Shown piece by piece: positions 16,864-25,224 of a stretch of 64,000 bases of DNA. The DNA is from CSP1-4 sp963777975 (GTDB lineage Bacteria > Chloroflexota > Limnocylindria > Limnocylindrales > CSP1-4), in contig CAVZSO010000010.1 in assembly GCA_963777975.1 (NCBI GenBank), forward strand, positions 248,001-312,000. Direction: 5' to 3'. Under the pieces are notes generated by a model that was not told the origin of the DNA, did no database searches, and was given only the letters and a program-made list of their open reading frames with translations. Position numbers and translations under genes: made by a program. How positions within the stretch are numbered: the stretch's first letter is position 1; each line of letters starts with the position of its first letter.

Positions 16864-17791
16864 CTAGGCGAGCTTGTCGACCAGCTCACGCACGGCAGCC
16901 GCCGAGCGATCGAACTCGGCCTGCTCGTCGGCGGTCAGCTCGATCTGGATGATCTCCTCGGCGCCGCCCCGCCCGAGCTTGACGGGCACGCCGACGACCA
17001 GGCCATCGGTCCGGTATTCGCCCTGGAGCAGGACGGCACAGGGCAGGACCGCCTTCGTGTCGCCCAGGATGGCCGCCGCCATCTGCGCCACCGACGCCGC
17101 CGGCGCGTAGTAGGCGGAGCCGGACTTGAGCAGGGCCACGACCTCGGCGCCGCCGTTGCGGGTGCGGTCGACGAGTGCCTCGATGCGCTCTGCAGGCAGC
17201 AGGTCCGTGAGCGGGATGCCGGCGACCGTGCTGTAGCGCGGCAGCGGCACCATCGTATCGCCGTGGCCGCCGAGGACGAAGGCATGCGTGCTGCCGACCG
17301 AGACCCCGAGCTCCCAGGCGATGAAGGTCCGGAAGCGCGCCGAGTCGAGCACGCCGGCCATGCCGATGACGCGCTCGCGCGGGAAGCCGCTGGCCTTCAT
17401 GGCCACATGGCACATGGCGTCGAGCGGGTTGGTCACGATGATCAGGATCGCGTCGGGCGAAACCGCCGCGGCCTGGCTGACGACCGAGCCGACGATGCCC
17501 GCGTTCTTGGCCAGCAGGTCGTCCCGGCTCATGCCCGGCTGACGGGCCAGGCCGGAGGTCACGACGACGATGTCGGAGCCGGCCGTGTCGGCGTAGTCGT
17601 TGGTGCCCGTGATCGTCCGGTCGTGGCCCACGACCGGTGCCGATTTCGGACAGGTCGAGCGCCTTGCCCTGGGGCAGACCCTCGACGATGTCGACCAGGA
17701 CGACGTCCGCCAGGCCAGCCTCGGCGATGCGCTGGGCGGTGGTCGCGCCGACGTTGCCGGCGCCGATGACGGTGACCTTGGGACGGGACAT
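16864..17791 (-). CDS. mdh: Malate dehydrogenase, LDH-like type (one frameshift)
   Basis: About 308 aa. The N-terminal Rossmann motif is VTVIGAGNVGATTA. The substrate loop ARQPGMSRDDLL has Arg in the position that selects malate over lactate. The catalytic His is in GGHGDTMVPL. The frame breaks near 17642: EIGTG should read EIAPVVGHD, one surplus G. ATG 17791 follows AAGGAG at about ten bases. A TAGAAT -10 box lies at 17843-17848 in the region shared with the divergent PLP gene. Interconverts malate and oxaloacetate with NAD. Confidence 0.9.
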
Positions 17792-17893
17792 GTGCGGTCG
17801 GCTCCTTCCGGGGCGCGATGGATGCGGCGAGCGTTGCACCCCATTCTAGTCGGCGACCAGCCGCCGACCGGGTCGGCCGACGTCGTGCCCGGG

Positions 17894-17899
17894 TAGCAT
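17894..17899 (+). promoter_or_regulatory. -10 box TAGCAT of leaderless PLP-enzyme gene
   Basis: TAGCAT ends 7 bases before GTG 17907. No ribosome binding site lies between, so transcription probably starts at or next to the start codon. Confidence 0.5.
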
Positions 17900-17906
17900 T
17901 GGCGCC

Positions 17907-19115
17907 GTGAGCGACGATCACGACGGCCTGCACCTCGAGACGCTGGCCGTGCACGCCGGCCAGGAGCCCGACGAGCTGACCGGCGCCGTCTCGCCGCCGA
18001 TCTACCAGACCAGCACCTACGCCCAGGATGGTGTCGGACAGCCCCGCGGGGGCTGGGAATACGCGCGGACGCAGAACCCGACGCGCTCGCGGCTCGAGCG
18101 CGCCGTGGCCGAGCTCGAGGGTGGTCGTCACGGCCTGGCCTTCGCCAGCGGATCCGCGACGACGGCGGTCATCGCGGAGCTCGCCGCACCTGGCGACGCG
18201 ATCCTCTGCAGCGATGACGTCTACGGCGGCACGTATCGCTACTTCGAGCGCGTCGCCCAGGGTCACGGCATCTCGACCACGTACGTCGACCTGGCCTCGG
18301 ACCCTGTGGAGGCCCTGGCCACGAGCCTGACCGGCCGGACCCGGATGGTCTGGGTCGAGACGCCATCCAACCCGCACCTCAAGGTCGTCGACCTGGCCGT
18401 CGTCGCCGGGGTGCTGGCGGCCCAGCGGGGCGCGAACGGCGAGCGGCCCCTGCTGGTCGTCGACAACACCTTCGCAACGCCGCTCGCCCAGCGGCCGCTG
18501 GCGCTCGGCGCGGACATCACGTACCACTCCGCGACGAAGTACCTGGCTGGGCACTCGGACGTCGTGAGCGGGGTCCTGGCGACCTCCCGCGACGACCTCC
18601 ATGAGCGCCTGCTCTTCCTCCAGAACGCCATCGGAGCGGTGCCGGGACCGTTCGACTGCTTCCTGGTCCTGCGCGGCCTGCGGACCCTGGCCCTGCGCAT
18701 GGAGCGCCACTCGACGAACGCGATGGCCGTGGCCAGGGCCCTGGCCGCGCGCCAGGACGTCGACATCGTGCGCTACCCGGGTCTGGGCGAAGGGGCACAT
18801 GCGCATCCACAGGCGGCCCTGGCTGCGCGACAGATGGCGTTCGCCGGCGGCATGCTCTCCTTCGACCCCGCGCCGCTCGACGGCCGGTCGGCCGAGGAAC
18901 GCGCGCGCCGCTTCTGCGAGAGCACCGGGATCTTCCGCCTGGCGGAGTCGCTGGGCGGCGTCGAGTCGCTCTGCGAGGTGCCGGCGGCCATGACCCACGG
19001 CTCGGTGGCCGGCTCGACACTCGAGGTCTCGCCGTCGCTGGTGCGCCTGAGCGTGGGCATCGAGCATGCAGGCGACCTCGTGGCCGATGTCAACCAGGCG
19101 CTCGATCGCGCCTGA
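17907..19115 (+). CDS. Cys/Met metabolism PLP enzyme (cystathionine gamma-synthase/lyase)
   Basis: A 402-aa PLP-dependent enzyme. The Schiff-base lysine is K211 in SATKYLAGH. YARTQNPTRSRLE and SGSATTAVIA are the usual N-terminal and phosphate-binding motifs. The family includes cystathionine gamma-synthase, gamma-lyase and O-acetylhomoserine sulfhydrylase, which sequence alone does not separate safely. A cystathionine beta-synthase lies at 31.4-32.9 kb, which makes gamma-lyase or gamma-synthase likely. GTG start, leaderless. Its stop is 8 bases before the next ATG. Confidence 0.87.
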   Translation: MSDDHDGLHLETLAVHAGQEPDELTGAVSPPIYQTSTYAQDGVGQPRGGWEYARTQNPTRSRLERAVAELEGGRHGLAFASGSATTAVIAELAAPGDAILCSDDVYGGTYRYFERVAQGHGISTTYVDLASDPVEALATSLTGRTRMVWVETPSNPHLKVVDLAVVAGVLAAQRGANGERPLLVVDNTFATPLAQRPLALGADITYHSATKYLAGHSDVVSGVLATSRDDLHERLLFLQNAIGAVPGPFDCFLVLRGLRTLALRMERHSTNAMAVARALAARQDVDIVRYPGLGEGAHAHPQAALAARQMAFAGGMLSFDPAPLDGRSAEERARRFCESTGIFRLAESLGGVESLCEVPAAMTHGSVAGSTLEVSPSLVRLSVGIEHAGDLVADVNQALDRA

Positions 19116-19123
19116 GTGACGCG

Positions 19124-20315
19124 ATGACCACCGATCCGCGAGGACGACGAGCGACCTCAAGGATCGGCGCGCGAGCCACCATCGACGCTCAGCGGCCGGC
19201 GCTGATCGACCTCTCGCATCGCATCCACGCCGACCCGGAGATCGGCTGGCAGGAGGTGCGCTCCAGCGCGCTCGTGGCCGACGCGCTGGCGGTCGGTGGC
19301 TTCGATGTCACGCGCGGGGTGGCCGAGATGCCGACCGCGTTCCTGGCGCGAGCCGGCGACGGGCCGCTCCACCTGGCGATCCTGGCCGAGTACGACGCGC
19401 TGCCCGGCATCGGCCATGCCTGTGGGCACAACATCATCGCGTCGTCGTCGTGCGGGGCCGCGCTCGCATTGGCGCCCTTGGCGGACGAGCTGGGCCTGAC
19501 CGTGACCGTGCTCGGATCACCCGCCGAAGAGGTCGGCGACGACGGCGGCAAGCAGCGGCTTATCGCCGCCGGCGCGTTCGACGACGTGCACCTGGCGATG
19601 ATGGTCCATCCGGCGCCCTACGATGCCAGCGACCCGCCGATGATCGCGGCCTCGATGTTCGAGGCCCGCTACACCGGCAAGGAGGCCCACGCATCGGCCG
19701 CGCCGGAGCTGGGCATCAACGCCGGCGACGCCCTGACCGTCGCCCAGGTCGCCATCGGCCTGCTCCGCCAGAGCCTGCTGCCGACGGCCCGCGTCCATGG
19801 CTTCGTGACCCACGGTGGCGAAGCGCCCAACATCATCCCCGCCCACACCAGCGCTCGGTACATCGTGCGCGGCTGGACCCTGGCCGAGCTGGAGGACGTC
19901 CGGGCGAAGGTGCTGCGCTGCTTCGAAGCCGGCGCGCTGGCCACCGGTGCGACGCTCGAGATCGTCGGCGGCATGGCGCCCTACGCGGAGGTCCGACACG
20001 AACCCGACCTGGCCGCGCGCTACCAGGCCAACGCCGAGGCGCTCGGGCGGGTCTTCGGCGACCTCGGCCTCATCCGGACGCGCGGCTCCGGATCGACCGA
20101 CATGGGCAACGTCTCCCACCTGGTGCCGACCATCCATCCCTTCATCCGCATCGAGACCGACGGCGCCGTCAACCACCAGCCCGAGTTCACCGCCGCCGCG
20201 GCCACGCCATCCGGGTGACCAGGCCGTCATCGATGGCGCCCTCGCCATGGCCTGGACCGCCATCGACGCGGCGACCGAACCCGAGCTACGAACCCGACTC
20301 CTGCACCGCGACTGA
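19124..20315 (+). CDS. M20-family amidohydrolase/peptidase (one frameshift)
   Basis: About 396 aa. Metal-ligand motifs are GHACGHN and SPAEEVGDDGG. A dimerisation-domain motif GKEAHASAAPELG and a C-terminal GSGSTDMGNVS complete the AbgB/PM20D2-like amidohydrolase fold. The family hydrolyses amide bonds such as p-aminobenzoyl-glutamate, indole-amino acids or dipeptides. The first frame ends at a TGA in ccgggTGAcc near 20216. Removing one G restores GDQAVIDGALAMAWTAID to a stop at 20315. Eight bases after the Cys/Met PLP gene, so co-transcribed. Confidence 0.82.
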
Positions 20316-20332
20316 CCGAGCTCGGGATCGGG

Positions 20333-20809
20333 TCAGCCGAGGGGCTCGATGTGGCGCAGGAGCGGCTCGACCAGGTCAGGCGGCCAGGCGTCGCGGCAGA
20401 GGTCGACTCGGCCGAGCGGCGTCACGGTAGGCAGCTCGTCGCGGGCGACCCAGCGATGGCCGAGGAAGCGCACGCCGCCGTCCTCGGCCGGCAGCACGAC
20501 ACGCTGGTCGGCGGGGTCCGGCGTGGCCAGGAAGATGAAGCGGAAGCCGATCAGCTGATCCGCGCGCCAGTACTCGTCGAGCGCCACCAGGCGCCCAAGG
20601 CGCACCGCCAGCCCGGTCTCCTCGCGCGCCTCGCGGATGGCGGCCCGGCTGACCGACTCCCCGCGCTCGACACCGCCACCAGGCAGCCGCCACTCGCGAC
20701 CCGAGCGTCGCTCCTGCTCGATGAGCAGCAGCCGTCCATCGGCGTCGACGATGGCCGTCTCGGCGTCGAGGTAGCGCACCGTCTCGATGGCCGGGCTCAT
20801 GCCCAACAT
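20333..20809 (-). CDS. Nudix hydrolase
   Basis: A 158-aa Nudix protein. The box G(x5)E(x7)REUxEExGU is complete at about residues 44-67 (GGGVERGES..REAREETGL). It hydrolyses a nucleoside diphosphate linked to another group; the substrate is not predictable. ATG 20809 is used here; ATG 20800 is an alternative. Only 20 bases separate 20809 from the GTG of the divergent tryptophanase-like gene. The 3' end is 18 bases from the end of the M20 gene. Confidence 0.85.
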   Translation of the reverse strand: MLGMSPAIETVRYLDAETAIVDADGRLLLIEQERRSGREWRLPGGGVERGESVSRAAIREAREETGLAVRLGRLVALDEYWRADQLIGFRFIFLATPDPADQRVVLPAEDGGVRFLGHRWVARDELPTVTPLGRVDLCRDAWPPDLVEPLLRHIEPLG

Positions 20810-20816
20810 GGTGCCG

Positions 20817-20822
20817 TATCCT
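20817..20822 (+). promoter_or_regulatory. -10 box TATCCT of leaderless beta-eliminating lyase
   Basis: TATCCT ends 7 bases before GTG 20830, with no ribosome binding site. It sits in a 20-base gap shared with the divergent Nudix gene. Confidence 0.5.
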
Positions 20823-20829
20823 GCCCAGC

Positions 20830-22207
20830 GTGGACCGCTGGCAGACGATCATCGAGCCGTTTCGCATCCACTCGGTCGAACCGATCCGGCTGACGACGGT
20901 CGAGGAGCGCGCCGCGGCGCTCGAGACGGCGGGCTACAACCTGTTCGACATCCACGCCGACGATGTGCTCATCGACCTGCTCACCGATTCCGGCACGGGC
21001 GCCATGAGCCGCGACCAATGGGCGGGCATCCAGCGCGGCGACGAGAGCTATGCCGGCTCGCCATCGTGGTTCCGGTTCCTGCACGCGGTCCAGCACCTGT
21101 TCCCGTTCCGCCATGTCATCCCGACGCACCAGGGCCGGGCGGCGGAGAAGATCCTCTTCAGCGTCATCGGCGGACCGGGCAAGGCGATCCCCAGCAACAC
21201 GCACTTCGACACGACGCGGGCGAATGTCGAATTCACCGGCGCCGAGGCTGTCGACCTGGTCATCGCGGAGGGCCGTCAGCCGGCGACCATCCATCCCTTC
21301 AAGGGCAACATGGACCTCGACGCGCTGGATGGCTTCATCCGCGAGCGCGGCGCCGCGAACGTGCCAGCCGTCTTCGTGACCGTGACCAACAACTCGGGCG
21401 GCGGTCAGCCGGTCTCGATGGCCAACCTGCGCGGCGTGCGCGAGGTCTGCGACCGCCACGAGCGTGCCTCTCTTCCTCGACGCCTGCCGCTTCGCCGAGA
21501 ACGCGTGGTTCATCCACGAACGCGAGGCGGGCTACGGCAGCATCGCCATCCCGGACATCGTGCGCGAGATGGCGGCGCTGGCCGACGGCATGACCATGTC
21601 GGCCAAGAAGGATGGCCTGGCGAACATCGGCGGCTGGCTGGCTGTGGACGACGACGCGCTCGCCGAGCGTTGCCGCAACCTGCTCATCCTGACCGAGGGC
21701 TTCCCGACCTACGGTGGCCTGGCCGGCCGCGACCTCGAGGCCATCGCGCAGGGTCTGACCGAGGTCGTCGACGAGGACTACCTGCGCTACCGGATCCGCT
21801 CCACGGCCTATCTCGGCGAGGCCCTCGATGCGGCCGGCATCCCGGTCGTCAAGCCGAGCGGCGGTCATGCCGTCTACCTCGACGCTCGGGCGCTGCTGCC
21901 GCACATCCCACCGCTCGAGTACCCCGGACAGGCGCTCGCCGTCGCGCTGTATCGGGAGGGCGGCATCCGCGGCTGCGAGATCGGGACGGTCATGTTCGGG
22001 CGACATCCCGACGGCACCGAGACACCGGCTGCCATGGACCTCGTCCGGCTGGCCATCCCGCGCCGGACGTACACCCAGAGCCATATCGACTACACCATCG
22101 AGGTCGTTCGCTGGGTCGCCGAACGCGCGGCCGACCTGCGTGGGTTCCGCATCGCACAGGAGCCGCCGCAGCTCCGCCACTTCACGGCGCGCTTCGAGCC
22201 GCTCTGA
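20830..22207 (+). CDS. Tryptophanase / tyrosine phenol-lyase family enzyme (one frameshift)
   Basis: A beta-eliminating PLP lyase of about 458 aa. PLP lysine lies in MTMSAKKDGLANIGGW. The C-terminal half has EGFPTYGGLAGRD, GGHAVYLDARALLPHIP and RRTYTQSHIDY. The last two elements look more like tryptophanase, while KKDGLANIGG and GGLAGRD look more like tyrosine phenol-lyase. It would give pyruvate, ammonia and indole or phenol. The frame shifts near 21463 (CDRHE to VPLFLDACRF), one surplus base. Leaderless GTG start. No tnaC-type leader peptide or aromatic amino acid permease is adjacent. Confidence 0.85.
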
Positions 22208-22260
22208 CCGGGGATCGAGGCCAGAACCTCGCGCGGACGGTCGGGCTGTCCCCTCCGTGG

Positions 22261-22902
22261 CTATCGGTCGGTGGCGATCCGATCGGCGGCTGGTGAAGGT
22301 GCGGCGGACCGCTCGGCCTCAGCCATGACGTCTCCAGCCACGCCAGCCTCGTCCTCGGCAAGCAGACCGTAGATCTGGCGACGTGCGTCGGCCAGGATCC
22401 GGTTCGTTTCGTGCCGGGCCTGGTCCGAACCCATGCGCTGGACCTGCCCGACGGCGCCGACCAGCTGCATCATGAGTTGCCTGAGATCCGCCTCGCCGTC
22501 CGCGGACGGTCCGCCCCACGGCCTCGGTGCGGGGTATGCGGCGGCTGCCTCGCGGCCCAAGTCGGTGAGCGTGTAGGTTCGCCTGCCGTCGACCTCGACG
22601 CTCGTGACGAGGCCCTCGTCAGCCAACTGCTGGAGCGTCGGGTAGACGGATCCAGCGCTCGGCCGCCAGCGCCCGCCGCTCTGTGCCTCGAGCGCCTGGA
22701 TGACCTCATAGCCGTGCATCGGCTTGGAGCTCAGGGCAGCAAGGATGAGCGGACGGATCTCGCCCCGTCGGAGGTGGCCGCCGCCTCGGGCTCCGCGGCC
22801 GAACATCCCGCGAAGGCCGAAGGGCATGTCTCCGCGTCCAGGGCCTCGCCCGGGCTCGCGGTGGTGTCGTCGGGATCCGGCACCGGAAGTGGTTTGGAAC
22901 AC
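22261..22902 (-). CDS. PadR-family transcriptional regulator
   Basis: About 213 aa. I choose GTG 22902 because AGGAGG (22910-22915) lies 7 bases upstream; a longer frame from 22959 would place the start inside the palindrome below. A Gly/Arg-rich leader is followed by a winged helix: GEIRPLILAALSSKPMHGYEVI, then GSVYPTLQQLADEGLV and GRRTYTLTDLG. A C-terminal helical part with QARHETNRILADARR is typical of PadR dimerisation arms. It probably represses itself and perhaps the divergent gene at 23038 through the operator at 22947-22964. Confidence 0.87.
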   Translation of the reverse strand: MFQTTSGAGSRRHHREPGRGPGRGDMPFGLRGMFGRGARGGGHLRRGEIRPLILAALSSKPMHGYEVIQALEAQSGGRWRPSAGSVYPTLQQLADEGLVTSVEVDGRRTYTLTDLGREAAAAYPAPRPWGGPSADGEADLRQLMMQLVGAVGQVQRMGSDQARHETNRILADARRQIYGLLAEDEAGVAGDVMAEAERSAAPSPAADRIATDR

Positions 22903-22946
22903 GGTGGTTCCTCCTAATGATGTGGCGCTAGGTCGCGCGGCATCAC

Positions 22947-22964
22947 GATATATCGACATATATC
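22947..22964. promoter_or_regulatory. Perfect AT-rich palindrome, probable PadR operator
   Basis: GATATAT-CGAC-ATATATC: two perfect 7-base arms around four bases, in otherwise very GC-rich DNA. It lies 45 bases upstream of the PadR start and 74 bases upstream of the divergent gene. PadR proteins bind AT-rich palindromes of this form (ATAT-rich dyads) at their own promoters. The AT tract may also contain the padR -10 box. Confidence 0.7.
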
Positions 22965-23024
22965 ACCTGTCAACTCGCCGCGACACATCCGCGGACGACC
23001 CTGACGCAGTGGCTCGGCGCTCGC

Positions 23025-23030
23025 TACCCT
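23025..23030 (+). promoter_or_regulatory. -10 box TACCCT of leaderless membrane-protein gene
   Basis: TACCCT ends 7 bases before GTG 23038, and no ribosome binding site is present. It is 61 bases from the PadR palindrome, at a distance where a bound repressor could act. Confidence 0.45.
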
Positions 23031-23037
23031 CTCGTGC

Positions 23038-24180
23038 GTGCAACCGATCGAGGCGCTCGTCCGCATCGTGGTCTTCGTCCTTGGCCTTGCCCTGGTGGCG
23101 CGCACGATGCTCGGCGCCATCCGCTCGCTGCTCCTGCCTCGAGGCTCCAACGACCGGCTCTCGGCCATCTCCTTCCGGTACTTCCGCCGGCTCATCGATC
23201 GAGCCGTGCCGCGAACCAAGCCGTACGTCCTGCGCGACCGCGTCCTGGCCTACTACGCACCGACGGCGCTGCTCGTCGTGCTCGTCTACTGGCTCGCCCT
23301 GGTGGCCATCGGCTATGCCGCCATGTACTGGGCCATCGGAGCTGGCGCAGGGATCGGGACGCCGCCACCCGGAGGCGCGCTGACACACGACATCATCGAG
23401 GCCATCCGCCTCAGCGGCTCATCGCTCCTGACGCTGGGCTTCGCCGCTTCCGACGCCACCGGCGCCACCCTGCTCACCTTCTCCGAGGCCATCCTGGGGC
23501 TGATCCTCATCGCCCTCCTGATCTCCTACCTGCCCACCATCTACTCTGCGTTCTCGCGTCGCGAGCTGCTCGTCAACCTGCTCGAGGTGCGCGCCGACAC
23601 GCCGCCCTCCCCGGTCGTGATGCTCACCCGCTTCGACCGGCTGCACGGCCTCGACGAGCTGCATGAGATGTGGCTGCGCTGGGAGCAGTGGTTCGCCGAG
23701 GTCGAGGAGACGCACACGTCGCTGCCGATCCTGTCGCTCTATCGCTCGCAGCGGTCGGAGCTCTCGTGGGTCAACGCCGCCGGCGCGATCATGGACGCGG
23801 CCGCGCTGACGCGGTCGGTCGTCGACCTGCCGATGGATGTCCAGGCCGACCTGTGCATCCGAGCCGGCTACCTCGCGCTCCAGCGGATCTCCGACTTCTT
23901 CGGCATCCCCTACCCTGCCAACCCCAGGCAGGACGACCCCACGAGCATCACCCGGGCCCGCTTCGATGAGGTCTGTTCGGTGCTCGAAGGAGCGGGCGTC
24001 CGACTCAAGGCCGACCGCGATCAGGCCTGGCTCGACTTCAACGGCTGGCGCGTGAACTACGACGCGGCGTTGCTCGGCGTGGCTCGCCTGGCCATGGCCC
24101 CGCCCTCCTGGTGGGACCGACCGATCATCTCGGCCTATGTCACCGACGAGCCGGTCGTCGGCGCTGAAGCAGCCGACTGA
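23038..24180 (+). CDS. Pore-loop-like integral membrane protein
   Basis: A 380-aa protein. Membrane segments lie at about residues 5-30, 75-105 and 142-170. The stretch between the last two, SGSSLLTLGFAASD, sits where a two-TM K+ channel carries its TVGYG filter, and the following helix ends in YLPTIYSAFSRRE, much as in bacterial ion-channel-like proteins. The filter is not canonical. The C-terminal 210 residues are cytoplasmic, helical and Trp-rich. Divergent from padR. Best described as a possible channel-like protein of unknown ion or function. It overlaps the convergent hydrolase gene by 46 bases. Confidence 0.7.
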   Translation: MQPIEALVRIVVFVLGLALVARTMLGAIRSLLLPRGSNDRLSAISFRYFRRLIDRAVPRTKPYVLRDRVLAYYAPTALLVVLVYWLALVAIGYAAMYWAIGAGAGIGTPPPGGALTHDIIEAIRLSGSSLLTLGFAASDATGATLLTFSEAILGLILIALLISYLPTIYSAFSRRELLVNLLEVRADTPPSPVVMLTRFDRLHGLDELHEMWLRWEQWFAEVEETHTSLPILSLYRSQRSELSWVNAAGAIMDAAALTRSVVDLPMDVQADLCIRAGYLALQRISDFFGIPYPANPRQDDPTSITRARFDEVCSVLEGAGVRLKADRDQAWLDFNGWRVNYDAALLGVARLAMAPPSWWDRPIISAYVTDEPVVGAEAAD

Positions 24181-25140
24181 GGGGCCGTCGCCGGCGACCG
24201 CTGGCTCGGAGCCGCCGGCCCAGGGTCCGACGTCACCGACGCTTGGGCCAGCGCCCGATCGACGAGGTCGAGGACGCGCCGGTCGTACTCGTCTGGGGCG
24301 ATCTTGAACGGATCGTGTTCGCCGCCCGGGTGGCCAGCCTCGTCGATCAACCACCAGGTGCAGGAGCTGCCGGCGCGCTCGGCCAGCCGGCGTGCGTCGG
24401 CCGGCGTGACGAAGGCATCGTGGCCGCCCGAGACGAGCAGCACCGGCCGCGGCGCCAGACGGTCGATGACATCGATCGGCCGGACCACGCTGCGGTGCTG
24501 GCCGACGCGCGCCTCGGCCAGCCGGACGGCCAAGGGCGCGAAGGGAAAGGCCGGCAGGTGTGGCCGCGTGAAGTGCCGAAAGCTGCGCCCGACGACGTCG
24601 TCGATGGCGGTGAATGGCGCCTCGAGCACGAAGGCGATGACGCGGCTATCGTCCGCCCCTTCGAGGATGGCCGTGGCGGCGCCCAGCGAGTGGCCCATGA
24701 CGACCACCGGGCGGCCCTCGGTGCGTGACGAGACCTGGTCGATGACGGCCCGCAGGTCCTCCTGCTCTCGCCAGCCCATGGTCGAGAGCGCGCCGCCGCT
24801 CTGGCCACAGGCGCGCGCGTCATAGAGCACCACGTCGAGGCCGACCGCGTGGAGGGATGGCACGTGGTCGAGCAGCTCGTCGCGCGTACTGCGAAAGCCG
24901 TGCACCAGGACGACCGTCGCGCGCGGGCGATCGGCAGCGATCCACCAGCTCGCCAGGAAGATGCCGTCGGCTCCGGTCAGAGCGAGCGACTCGTACGCCA
25001 GGCCGAGGTCGGCCGGCGTGCGCGGCAGCGGCCGTCGCACGGGCATCACCAGCGACCGAGCCGCGAGCCAGGCGAGGCCGAGCACGAGCGCCGCACTCGC
25101 TCGCGATGGCGACCAGGCCGGCGGCAACCAGGCGCTTCAT
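24135..25140 (-). CDS. Alpha/beta hydrolase with N-terminal membrane anchor (one frameshift)
   Basis: About 334 aa. The start MKRLVAAGLVAIAS reads from ATG 25140; after one surplus base near 25098 the frame continues as SAALVLGLAWLAARSLV, giving a signal anchor. The nucleophile elbow is GHSLGAA, the oxyanion region is VHGFRSTRDELL, and a late GGHDAFV and DEAGH supply the acid and base. BAAT/dienelactone-hydrolase-like serine hydrolases of this kind act on esters or thioesters; the substrate is unknown. The Ser/Pro/Ala-rich C-terminus overlaps the convergent gene by 46 bases, so the true end may be earlier. Confidence 0.78.
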
Positions 25141-25224
25141 GCGAACCTGACGCGGCGGCGCGAGTCGCGTGACGCGGCGACCTGGGTCACGAACGTCGCG
25201 CGCAGGGGCGGTCGTGTCGCCGGG

